9,342 bases of DNA from JBIKWN01 sp044376365. GTDB lineage: Bacteria > Bdellovibrionota_C > UBA2361 > JBIKWN01. The notes beneath the pieces are model-generated. The model did not search any database and was not told the DNA's origin. It saw only the letters and a program-made list of their open reading frames with translations. Below, one piece after another: positions 1-7,072 of this stretch. Location of the stretch: assembly GCA_044376365.1 (NCBI GenBank), contig JBILLA010000095.1, positions 1 to 9,342 on the forward strand. Direction: 5' to 3'. A program made the translations under genes and the position numbers. The number at the start of each line of letters is the position of its first letter. The first letter of the stretch is position 1.

Positions 1-45
1 AAGTGTCCAGAGAATCAGCCGAATGTGAAGGATAAGAAGTTATGA
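1..45 (+). CDS. 3' end of an unidentified upstream gene (partial)
   Basis: Frame 1 is open from the window edge and ends in TGA at 43-45. This stop overlaps the ATG of the next gene as ATGA, the usual sign of translationally coupled genes. Only 14 codons are visible (ending ...NVKDKKL), too few to recognise a family. The other two forward frames close at 23-25 and 33-35 without such an overlap. The next protein matches only the second half of the four-CBS protein at the right end of the window, so this gene may encode the missing first CBS pair. That is inference from architecture, not from these residues. Confidence 0.4.
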   Translation, partial: KCPENQPNVKDKKL

Positions 46-557
46 CAAAAGATAAATCTGGTGCCCAAGCTACTCTCGATCATTTTATGATGAACGCCTG
101 CAGTATGGAGTTTAGCTTCATTGATAGCAGCATCCTCTGTGAATGTATTGGAGCTCTTTCCCCCTACCCAGCCGTCATCGCTCAAGAAACACACACGGTT
201 GAGGAAGTTCTGGATATGATGATGCTCAACAAAACCGGTTGTGTCCTGATTGTTGATACCTCAGGAGAAGTGAGGGGTATTTTTTCAGAGCGCGATTTTG
301 TGCTTAAGGTTGCAAAAGACTTTGAGAAACATCGGGCAAGTCCTATTCAAAAATTTATGACCCGAGATCCGATTGTTGTTACAACTGATTGTACGATTGC
401 CTATGCACTTACCCTGATGTCAGAAGGTGGATTTCGAAATCTTCCAATTGTGGACATGGAAAACCGTCCTCGTGCAGTTGCCACGATAAAAGACCTCGTT
501 GATTTTATCGTCAGCCATTTCATGGATAAGCTTCTATCGTTTCCAACAGAGGTCTAG
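42..557 (+). CDS. CBS-pair (Bateman module) protein
   Basis: A soluble 171-aa protein made almost entirely of one CBS pair: the first repeat is at about residues 38-88 and the second at about 100-160. Visible hallmarks are GIFSERD (79-85), closing the first CBS unit, and GFRNLPIVD (130-138) in the second. Such pairs typically bind adenosine nucleotides and act as sensory or regulatory modules; no catalytic domain is attached, so the target is unknown. The ATG at 42 is preceded by a purine-rich AAGGAT at 28-33 and overlaps the upstream stop, which supports this start. Residues ~11-165 align by eye with residues ~150-295 of the four-CBS protein at 8112-9017, so the two are paralogues. There is no signal peptide or membrane segment. 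The gene is probably the last of an operon entering from the left, since a 94-bp gap separates it from the metal genes. Confidence 0.85.
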   Translation: MTKDKSGAQATLDHFMMNACSMEFSFIDSSILCECIGALSPYPAVIAQETHTVEEVLDMMMLNKTGCVLIVDTSGEVRGIFSERDFVLKVAKDFEKHRASPIQKFMTRDPIVVTTDCTIAYALTLMSEGGFRNLPIVDMENRPRAVATIKDLVDFIVSHFMDKLLSFPTEV

Positions 558-651
558 GGCTTCATAATTTTTCATAGATTCCTTCTTGGCTTGGTTTTTT
601 GGATAGTGAATCCTTAAGCTCTGTGGCAACATATCCGACAGGACTCTCAGC

Positions 652-1095
652 ATGATGCTCAAGTGTAAAGCTCTTCCTGTGCTCACCGTACTGTTATGGC
701 TTTTCGCCATAGGGCATTGTGTCGCTGAAGGGATGCACACACATGCTAATCCTCAAGCGCACAAGACAGCTCCTCATCACCATCACCACGGACATGAACA
801 GAGTCATCAGCACGAGCTGCCGCAACTGCCTCATCCTCACGGCGATGATGATGGTGTGCCCTGTGAAATGCTCAGCATGCTTCCTGCAGATGCTCTGCTA
901 AAACTTTCTCGTTTACTTGCTCTTGAAGACCATACTCAACTGACAGCGTCTATCGATGTCATATTGAACAATGTTATGTTCGTAGCGCCTTTGGTGCAGG
1001 CTGGTTTACCACCACCAAATTATTGCTCTTCTGAACTGATACATAGGTTGATGACCCTTACGGTTTCACACGGTCCCCCATCTTTTGCTTGTTAG
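652..1095 (+). CDS. Exported histidine-rich small protein, CzcI-like
   Basis: A 147-aa protein with an N-terminal hydrophobic signal segment (about residues 8-26, cleavage likely near 26). A very histidine-rich stretch follows: 13 His between residues 29 and 63, including five consecutive His at 42-46, then an Asp triplet at 65-67. This is what a periplasmic divalent-metal binder looks like. The C-terminal half has low complexity and ends in HGPPSFAC, resembling the GPP-type tail of small proteins that open czc/cnr-type operons (CzcI / DUF2946-like). Cys71, Cys125 and Cys147 could add ligands or disulfides. A double ATG (652 and 655) follows a modest AGGA at 640-643. Its position directly ahead of the CBA genes supports a metal buffering or regulatory role in the periplasm. 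The family assignment rests on position, length and tail, so the function is inference. Confidence 0.75.
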   Translation: MMLKCKALPVLTVLLWLFAIGHCVAEGMHTHANPQAHKTAPHHHHHGHEQSHQHELPQLPHPHGDDDGVPCEMLSMLPADALLKLSRLLALEDHTQLTASIDVILNNVMFVAPLVQAGLPPPNYCSSELIHRLMTLTVSHGPPSFAC

Positions 1096-1103
1096 CGTTT
1101 TAC

Positions 1104-1123
1104 AACGAACGTTCATGTTCGTT
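1104..1123. promoter_or_regulatory. Dyad-symmetric site ahead of czcC (possible operator or RNA hairpin)
   Basis: AACGAAC at 1104-1110 and its exact complement GTTCGTT at 1117-1123 are separated by six bases, in the 89-bp gap between the His-rich gene and czcC. No T-run follows, so it is not an intrinsic terminator. A TTTACA (1099-1104) abuts it and a weak TATTGA lies 18 bp further on, so the dyad would sit in a promoter spacer, as MerR-type operators do. The -10 match is poor. It could equally be an RNA stem that tunes expression between the two genes. Confidence 0.35.
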
Positions 1124-1184
1124 ATTGATGGTCTGTGGTAGTCATAGATCATAGGAAGAACTTACAGGCAGGATATTTTCTTTT

Positions 1185-2405
1185 ATGAAAAACATATTCA
1201 CGTTTTTGATTGCTGTGCTCATTGGCAGTGCATCATACCGTATCGATAGTTTTGCCTACGCAGACAATCGTACAGTGACATTTGATCAAGTCCTCGCAGA
1301 TGCACTTGAACAGAGTCCAACAATGAAACAGATCGCGCAAACACGAGCAGCATACAGGGCGCAGCAAAAAGAACTTTCCCTTTTTGATAATCCTCAGTTG
1401 AGCGCAGAAATACGTCCTTATACTGCGCATCCAAGTGGCCTTGATCTTGAACATGAGGTTTCAATCGCGCAGCCACTGCGTCTTTCGAATTTTGGTGCTC
1501 GCCAGCATGTTGCTCGGTTAATAGCTGAGACTGCCGACATTGATACAAAGCTTTTGCTTGTGCAGTTTGAGCAGGAGCTTCTTTTGTCGTATGGGCGTGT
1601 ATGGGCTCTGCAGGAGCGTGCACAATTCCTGTCAAAACTGATGAAGCGAGCCGATGGCCTGCTTGCAAAAGTCTCAACCGCAAACACAGGCGGATTACTT
1701 CCTGTGTCGACAAAACAGCTGATCCTTGCAGAGCAAAAGCGCTTGCGAGTTGAGCGTTCAGCAATACTTGCTGAACAAGATAAAGCTCTTGCAGTGCTTA
1801 TAAAAAAAGCGGGTTCTAATCTTTCTCACACATCAGTTGCTGCAATCGCTCTAACCGCCCTTCCTTCAGATATTGTGATGGATGATGCAATACCACTGGT
1901 ACAAAGGGTCAATGCAAAGTCTCACCTGGCTATAGAGCAGCATCGTCTTGCACGGCTTGATGCGTTTCCTCAATTCACGCCCCGTATCGCTTTCGATCAT
2001 ACAGCCGATGGTGATGATCGTATTTTAGTTGGATTGACCTTTCCGTTGCCATTATTTGACCGAAATCAACCAGAAAAGATTCAGGCTCAAGCGGAAGAAG
2101 CTACGCAACAAGCGATGAAAAAATATGTTGATGATGGAGTCTTACAGCACGAAGTGCGGCTGCTGACATCCAGTGCTCGCTCGTCGATGGCACAAGCACA
2201 GGCTCTGCATACGGATGTATTGCCAACCCTTGAGTCTGCATACACGGCAGCAGAGCGTGAAGTGTTTGCTGGTCAGGGATCTCCGCTGCAATTATGGCAA
2301 GTACTGACCGAGATGCGAGATTTACAGCAGCGCTATCTTGAGCTTTGGACACAAGCTCTTTCATATCGTACAGAGCTATCCATGCTCACAGGGAAAAGTT
2401 TTTAA
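1185..2405 (+). CDS. czcC: Outer-membrane efflux protein, TolC/CzcC family
   Basis: A 406-aa outer-membrane factor that forms the exit duct of the RND efflux complex. Residues 1-27 form a signal peptide, probably cleaved after the AYA at 25-27. The mature protein has the two long, Ala/Gln/Leu/Glu-rich helical OEP repeats of the family (about 33-225 and 240-400). Signature pieces are DNPQL near residue 68, FPLPLFDRNQ near 285-295 and the closing LELWTQAL...TELSMLTG. Length is normal for CzcC. There is no cysteine, hence no lipobox: unlike many OprM-type factors it is not lipid-anchored. An AGGA-containing site at ~1169-1173 precedes the ATG at 1185. czcB starts 12 bp downstream, so the two are co-transcribed. 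The family is certain; the CzcC name rests on the operon. Confidence 0.92.
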   Translation: MKNIFTFLIAVLIGSASYRIDSFAYADNRTVTFDQVLADALEQSPTMKQIAQTRAAYRAQQKELSLFDNPQLSAEIRPYTAHPSGLDLEHEVSIAQPLRLSNFGARQHVARLIAETADIDTKLLLVQFEQELLLSYGRVWALQERAQFLSKLMKRADGLLAKVSTANTGGLLPVSTKQLILAEQKRLRVERSAILAEQDKALAVLIKKAGSNLSHTSVAAIALTALPSDIVMDDAIPLVQRVNAKSHLAIEQHRLARLDAFPQFTPRIAFDHTADGDDRILVGLTFPLPLFDRNQPEKIQAQAEEATQQAMKKYVDDGVLQHEVRLLTSSARSSMAQAQALHTDVLPTLESAYTAAEREVFAGQGSPLQLWQVLTEMRDLQQRYLELWTQALSYRTELSMLTGKSF

Positions 2406-2417
2406 GAAGGATATCAT

Positions 2418-3668
2418 ATGATTCATCGAGCAATTGCTCTTATCGCGTGTGTTCTGATGCTGAGCATCGTATCGTCATCTGTACAAGCGAGCGGCGGACA
2501 CGATCATGGGCATGATCATGCCGAGCAAGCGCATGACCCTGAAAAAGGACCGCATCGTGGTCGGCTGCTTCGCGAGGGAGACTTTGCCCTTGAAGTGTCT
2601 ATTTTTGAAGATGGGATTCCGCCCCAGTATCGTCTGTATGCGTACGAAGATGATGCACCCATTGATCCAAAATCTTTTAGTGCATCGATAGAGATTGAGC
2701 GCCCCTTCAGTGCGAAAGAGCAATTTTTATTTGCTCCACAACATGACTATCTTGTAGCTGACCGTGTCGTCGGTGAACCACATTCTTTCACCGTGCACGT
2801 GCATGCATCTTATAAAGAGCATTCATTTTCCTGGAGCTATGATTCATTTGAAGGCCGCACCACGCTCTCGGATGAAGCGTTGCAGGTTGCAGCAGTCGGT
2901 ATTGATACTGTGCAATCTGCACAGATTCATACGATGACTGAAATCTATGGTCGTATACTGCCCAATGAAGATAAAGTTGCCCATGTATATCCTCGGTTTC
3001 CCGGTATTATCAAAGAAATTCGAAAAAAACTTGGTGATACTGTCGCAAAAGGAGATGTCCTTGCTGTTATTGAAAGTAATCAGTCTTTGCAGGTCTATGA
3101 GATACGATCGCAGCTTGCCGGCGCAATTGTAAAACGTCATGCCACTGTTGGTGAGTTCGCTCGTGAAGATAAAGAGCTCTTTATCGTCGCTGACTTATCA
3201 GAAGTTTGGGCTGATTTTCAAGTCTATCAGGATGATCAAGCTGCAATAGAAGTTGGTCAGGCGATTTCTATCGATGTTGATTCTCAACAAGAGCCACTGC
3301 AGGCTACCGTAAGCTATGTATCGCCGCTGACTGATACTGTCACGCAATCAAAAATGATTCGAGCTGTTATTGCGAATACTGATGCACTGTTACGCCCGGG
3401 ATTGTTTATTTCTGGACATGTATCCAGCAAAGTGACAACGGTACCACGAGCAGTGAAGCGAGAAGCTATTCAAACATTTAGAGACTGGCACGTTGTTTTT
3501 TTGACTGATGGGCATACGTTTCAAGCGATGCCTGTTGAACTTGGAAAACAGGATAATGCATTCGTTGAGATAGTCTCTGGTATAGAATTGGGTGATCGTT
3601 ACGTCAGTACGAATAGTTTTATCATTAAATCTGACATTGAAAAGCATGGAGCCACCCATGATCACTAA
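2418..3668 (+). CDS. czcB: RND periplasmic adaptor (membrane fusion protein), CzcB-like, hairpin-less
   Basis: A 416-aa periplasmic adaptor linking the CzcA pump to the CzcC duct. Residues 1-24 are a signal peptide. A His/Asp metal-binding tail follows (H28, H30, H32, H34, H39, H46), then an extra N-terminal beta domain (about 44-150) that starts with the GPHRGRLL/GDFALEV pattern of this CzcB subgroup. The lipoyl and beta-barrel core runs from about 178 to 345. The two lipoyl half-motifs (near KGDVLAVIES and GAIVKRHATVGE) are joined by only about a dozen residues, so the alpha-helical hairpin seen in CusB or AcrA is absent. The C-terminus ends in another His pair (HDH). A good AAGGA lies 8 bp before the ATG. 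czcA follows after 11 bp. The protein probably delivers or senses metal as well as bridging the complex. Confidence 0.92.
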   Translation: MIHRAIALIACVLMLSIVSSSVQASGGHDHGHDHAEQAHDPEKGPHRGRLLREGDFALEVSIFEDGIPPQYRLYAYEDDAPIDPKSFSASIEIERPFSAKEQFLFAPQHDYLVADRVVGEPHSFTVHVHASYKEHSFSWSYDSFEGRTTLSDEALQVAAVGIDTVQSAQIHTMTEIYGRILPNEDKVAHVYPRFPGIIKEIRKKLGDTVAKGDVLAVIESNQSLQVYEIRSQLAGAIVKRHATVGEFAREDKELFIVADLSEVWADFQVYQDDQAAIEVGQAISIDVDSQQEPLQATVSYVSPLTDTVTQSKMIRAVIANTDALLRPGLFISGHVSSKVTTVPRAVKREAIQTFRDWHVVFLTDGHTFQAMPVELGKQDNAFVEIVSGIELGDRYVSTNSFIIKSDIEKHGATHDH

Positions 3669-3679
3669 CAAGGGAAGCC

Positions 3680-6600
3680 ATGTTTAATCGAATCATATCA
3701 TTTGCAATTGTTCATCGTTGGTTTGTCATCTTGATGACCAGTGTCATGGCCGTACTTGGTGTTTTTGCATATCAGGTGCTGCCGATTGATGCCGTACCTG
3801 ATATTACCAACGTCCAGGTGCAAATTAATACCGAAGCCCCTGGCTATACCCCATTTGAAGTTGAGACTCGACTTTCTTTTCCGATTGAAACTGCGCTTTC
3901 TGGGTTACCAAAGCTCGATTATACGCGTTCATTATCACGCTATGGATTATCTCAGGTTACTGTTGTCTTTCAGGATGGTACTGATATCTATTTTGCTCGA
4001 CAGCTGATTGCGCAAAAGCTGCAAGAAGTGCGTGATAATCTTCCACCAGGAATGACGCCAACTCTTGGTCCTATCGCAACTGGCCTTGGTGAAATTTACA
4101 TGTATACAGTTGAAAATGACACACGTGATACGACAGCTGCATTTTCCCCTGTCGATCTTCGTACTGCACAAGATTGGATTGTGAAGCCACAGCTACGAAC
4201 TGTACCGGGTGTTGTTGATGTGAATTCTATAGGGGGGTATCAAAAGCAGTTTCATGTCACTCCAAAGATGGAGAAAATTCTCTCTCTTGGTCTTACGTTG
4301 GCTGATCTTGTACAGACGATTGCTCAGAGCAGTGAAAATGTTGGTGCTGGTTATATAGAAAAATATGGTCAGCAGTATCTTGTTCGTGCGCCAGGACAGA
4401 TGACTTCACCTGAGGATATTGAATCTTTGGTAGTAACAACTCGTGAAGGTCGTCCAATTTTCATGAAAGAAATAGCGACGGTTGGTCTTGGTGAAGAGCT
4501 GCGCACTGGTGCTGCCACTGAAAACGGACAAGAAGTAGTACTGGGCACAGTCTTTATGCTGCTTGGCGAGAATAGTCGCGCAGTTTCTGAGCGTGTTGCT
4601 CGAAAAGTGGCAGATATTAGCGCATCTTTACCACCTGGTATGGTAATAAAGACTGTCTATAATCGAACGACACTTGTCGACAGCACAATCCAAACTGTAC
4701 AAAAGAATCTTTTAGAGGGAGCCCTCCTTGTGATTGCGGTTCTCTTTATTTTTCTTGGCAATGTGCGAGCTGCAATTATTACTGCTTGCGTCATTCCGCT
4801 CTCAATGTTGTTTACTATTTCAGGCATGGTGAGTTCTCGTGTGAGTGCCAATCTGATGAGTCTTGGTGCTATTGATTTTGGTCTTATTGTTGATGGCTCA
4901 TTGATTATTGTTGAACATTGTATGAGTAGTCTTGCTCGAGAGCAGCATACACGAGGACGTCCTTTGACACTCCAAGAGCGATTGACCACTGTTTTTGATG
5001 CATCAAAAGAAGTTCGCCATGCAACGATGTTCGGTGAAATCATCATCATGATGGTATACGTACCGATTCTTGCTTTAACGGGGATTGAGGGAAAAATGTT
5101 TCATCCAATGGCGATCACAGTCATGATGGCATTGCTTGGAGCATTAGTGCTTTCGTTGACCTTTGTGCCCGCTGCGGTAAGCATCTTTGTGAAAGGACCT
5201 TTTCCTTCACACCAAGGTTTTGCAGTACAAACAATCCGCTCGTACTATGAGCCGTTGCTACGACGCACATTGCAACGACCTGGTCGTACCGTTGGTGCAG
5301 CTGTAGGTTTATTTCTGTTGAGTGCTGTGCTGAGTATGCGTCTTGGATCGGAGTTTATCCCTAGTCTGGATGAAGGTGATGTTGCCCTCCACGCACTGCG
5401 CATACCAGGAACATCTCTTTCACAAGCAGTTCTGATGCAGCAAGCACTTGAAGAGCGAATTCGTAAGATACCTGAAGTCTCTCATACTTTTACAAAAATC
5501 GGCACTGCCGAGATTGCGACAGATCCGATGCCGCCGAGTGTTGCTGATGGATTTGTTATTATGAAACCTCGTCAGGCCTGGCCACAACCATCGAAGTCCA
5601 AGACAGCGCTTGTTGCTGAAATTGAGCAAGCTGTTTCACAGATTCCAGGCAATAACTATGAATTTACGCAGCCCATTCAAATGCGAATGAACGAGCTTAT
5701 TGCTGGTGTGCGTAGCGATGTTGCTGTGAAAGTATTTGGCGATGACATGGATCAGCTCTTAGAGCAAGGACAAGCTGTTGCAAAGCTGCTTGCCACTATT
5801 TCTGGAGCTGCTGATGTGAAAGTTGAGCAGGTTACAGGACTTCCGATGATTAGCATTGAGCTTAATCGTAAACGTCTTGCGCGATTTGGAATCTCGATGC
5901 ATGACGCTCAACAGACTGTCAGTACTGCTCTGGGTGGCTCAGTTGCTGGTGAACTCTATGAAGGTGATAAGCGATTTCAGATTGTCGTGAGGCTTGCAGA
6001 AGCACAGCGTTCAGACATTGATAGTTTAGGGCGCTTGCCGATCGCCCTACCCGCTGCAGTCACACATATTGAGCAGCTCTCTTCAGCTGAGCACGAAGAT
6101 GAGCCATTGCGATCTTTTATTCCCCTCTCAAGTATTGCTGATATCAAGCATGTGACGGGACCAAATCAGATTAGTCGAGAAAATGGTAAGCGCAGAGTTG
6201 TTGTAACGGCAAATGTCAGAAATCGAGACCTTGGAAGTTTTGTCGCAGCGGGTCAAGCACTTTTACGATCAGAGTTACGCTTACCACCTGGTTATTGGCT
6301 AACATGGGGTGGTCAGTTTGAACAGCTCATTTCAGCCAAGCAGCGGCTTACCCTGGTCATACCTGCAACCTTACTCTTGATTATTATGCTGCTGTATTAC
6401 TCTTTTGGCAGTCTCAAGCCTGCACTTCTTGTTTTTTCTGGTGTGCCACTTGCTTTATCGGGCGGAATATTTGCCCTCTACCTTCGTGGTATACCGTTGT
6501 CAGTGTCTGCTGCAGTGGGTTTTATCGCTGTCTCTGGAGTTGCTGTGCTCAATGGGCTTGTCATGATCACAGTGATTCGCAAAGCACTTGAAAATCATCA

Positions 6601-6844
6601 CCATCACAGTGAAGCAATTATTACAGGTTCTCTTGAACGTCTCAGACCAGTCATTATGACAGCACTCGTCGCTGCGCTCGGATTTATTCCCATGGCGCTC
6701 TCGACTGGTGCAGGAGCTGAAGTGCAAAAACCGCTCGCAACAGTTGTGATAGGAGGTATTATCACATCAACAGCATTGACTTTGATTGTACTGCCCGCAT
6801 TGTGTTTGCTTTTTCTATCGGGAGAAAAAACTGGTACAAGGTAA
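3680..6844 (+). CDS. czcA: Heavy-metal RND efflux pump, CzcA family
   Basis: A 1054-aa inner-membrane proton/metal antiporter, full length for the HME-RND family (about 1,060 aa). TM1 is at ~13-31, the first periplasmic loop follows, and TM2-6 begin near residue 345. TM4 carries D399-F-G...D405-G...E412, with the same spacing as the proton-relay residues D402/D408/E415 of Cupriavidus CzcA; this argues for Co/Zn/Cd rather than Cu/Ag substrates. The second loop has the conserved GTAEIATDPMPPS (from 608) and the Q-P-I-Q-M-R...ELI...VRSDVAVKVFGDD block. TM8-12 end the protein. Two oddities stand out. The usual VEN after the relay is VEH (His413). Four His in a row (973-976) sit in the cytoplasmic loop before the conserved LRPVIMTALVAALGF. 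GGGAAG at 3671-3676 precedes the ATG. The last codons and TAA lie inside a copy of the 22-bp inverted repeat. Confidence 0.96.
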   Translation: MFNRIISFAIVHRWFVILMTSVMAVLGVFAYQVLPIDAVPDITNVQVQINTEAPGYTPFEVETRLSFPIETALSGLPKLDYTRSLSRYGLSQVTVVFQDGTDIYFARQLIAQKLQEVRDNLPPGMTPTLGPIATGLGEIYMYTVENDTRDTTAAFSPVDLRTAQDWIVKPQLRTVPGVVDVNSIGGYQKQFHVTPKMEKILSLGLTLADLVQTIAQSSENVGAGYIEKYGQQYLVRAPGQMTSPEDIESLVVTTREGRPIFMKEIATVGLGEELRTGAATENGQEVVLGTVFMLLGENSRAVSERVARKVADISASLPPGMVIKTVYNRTTLVDSTIQTVQKNLLEGALLVIAVLFIFLGNVRAAIITACVIPLSMLFTISGMVSSRVSANLMSLGAIDFGLIVDGSLIIVEHCMSSLAREQHTRGRPLTLQERLTTVFDASKEVRHATMFGEIIIMMVYVPILALTGIEGKMFHPMAITVMMALLGALVLSLTFVPAAVSIFVKGPFPSHQGFAVQTIRSYYEPLLRRTLQRPGRTVGAAVGLFLLSAVLSMRLGSEFIPSLDEGDVALHALRIPGTSLSQAVLMQQALEERIRKIPEVSHTFTKIGTAEIATDPMPPSVADGFVIMKPRQAWPQPSKSKTALVAEIEQAVSQIPGNNYEFTQPIQMRMNELIAGVRSDVAVKVFGDDMDQLLEQGQAVAKLLATISGAADVKVEQVTGLPMISIELNRKRLARFGISMHDAQQTVSTALGGSVAGELYEGDKRFQIVVRLAEAQRSDIDSLGRLPIALPAAVTHIEQLSSAEHEDEPLRSFIPLSSIADIKHVTGPNQISRENGKRRVVVTANVRNRDLGSFVAAGQALLRSELRLPPGYWLTWGGQFEQLISAKQRLTLVIPATLLLIIMLLYYSFGSLKPALLVFSGVPLALSGGIFALYLRGIPLSVSAAVGFIAVSGVAVLNGLVMITVIRKALENHHHHSEAIITGSLERLRPVIMTALVAALGFIPMALSTGAGAEVQKPLATVVIGGIITSTALTLIVLPALCLLFLSGEKTGTR

Positions 6845-6846
6845 CT
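6825..6846 (+). repeat. REP-like repeat copy R1, overlapping the czcA stop codon
   Basis: An A6 tract followed by CTGGTACAAGGTAACT, identical over 22 bp to the complement of 8082-8103. The TAA inside GGTAAC is the stop codon of czcA (6842-6844), so the repeat encodes the final residues TGTR. The bases just beyond it, CAGATT, are also near-matched next to copy R4 (CGGATT), which extends the family resemblance. Confidence 0.8.
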
Positions 6847-6861
6847 CAGATTGTTAATAAA

Positions 6862-6881
6862 ACATACCAATCTACCAAGTA
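6862..6881 (-). repeat. Degenerate REP-like copy R1' in inverted orientation to R1
   Basis: On the minus strand this reads TACTTGGTA followed by a diverged GATTGGTATGT. The first nine bases match copies R3 and R4 exactly and the rest keeps only GGTA. With R1 it would form a ~50-bp inverted pair resembling the R3/R4 unit. The match is partial, so this call is tentative. Confidence 0.35.
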
Positions 6882-6905
6882 AAAACCCACTCAGCCTGCT
6901 AAGTA

Positions 6906-6935
6906 TTGACAGGAATATATTATAATTTTTTAAAT
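6906..6935 (+). promoter_or_regulatory. Possible rightward promoter
   Basis: A perfect TTGACA (6906-6911) is followed 17-18 bp later by TTTAAA/TTAAAT (around 6929-6935), each with four of six matches to a -10 box, in a very AT-rich setting. A transcript would start near 6942, run through the 6995-7019 hairpin and enter the transposase gene in antisense. The weak -10 makes this uncertain. Confidence 0.22.
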
Positions 6936-6994
6936 TTAGTAGTCTGAAACTAAATCGCTAATCCGACTTTTCCTATATAAGATAAGTTTTATTA

Positions 6995-7019
6995 CCTTTA
7001 GCACGCATCAAGCTAAAGG
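6995..7019. other. Perfect 8-bp hairpin downstream of the transposase gene
   Basis: CCTTTAGC (6995-7002) pairs with GCTAAAGG (7012-7019) around a 9-base loop. It lies 53 bp beyond the stop of the leftward transposase gene, inside the repeat-bounded unit. It has no T-run on either strand, so it is at best a weak terminator. It may be a structural end recognised by the HUH protein, or an RNA-stabilising stem. Confidence 0.45.
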
Positions 7020-7072
7020 CTTTCAACGCCTACTTACTCGTAGACCACTATGAATTGTAATCGAATTAAAAA

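Noticed and set aside
558..651. T-rich gap between the CBS gene and the His-rich gene examined for a terminator or promoter.
   Set aside because: No stem precedes the T-runs and no -35/-10 pair with proper spacing is convincing; the only symmetry is AGCAT-G-ATGCT at the start codon, which is too short.
1895..1905. ACTGGTACAA within czcC, a 10-base match to the repeat core.
   Set aside because: It stops matching after ten bases, lies inside well-conserved coding sequence and has no inverted partner; most likely chance.
6916..6926. Perfect TATAAT at 6921-6926 as a -10 for the TTGACA at 6906.
   Set aside because: Only nine bases separate them, far from the 16-18 needed; a weaker -10 further on fits the spacing better.
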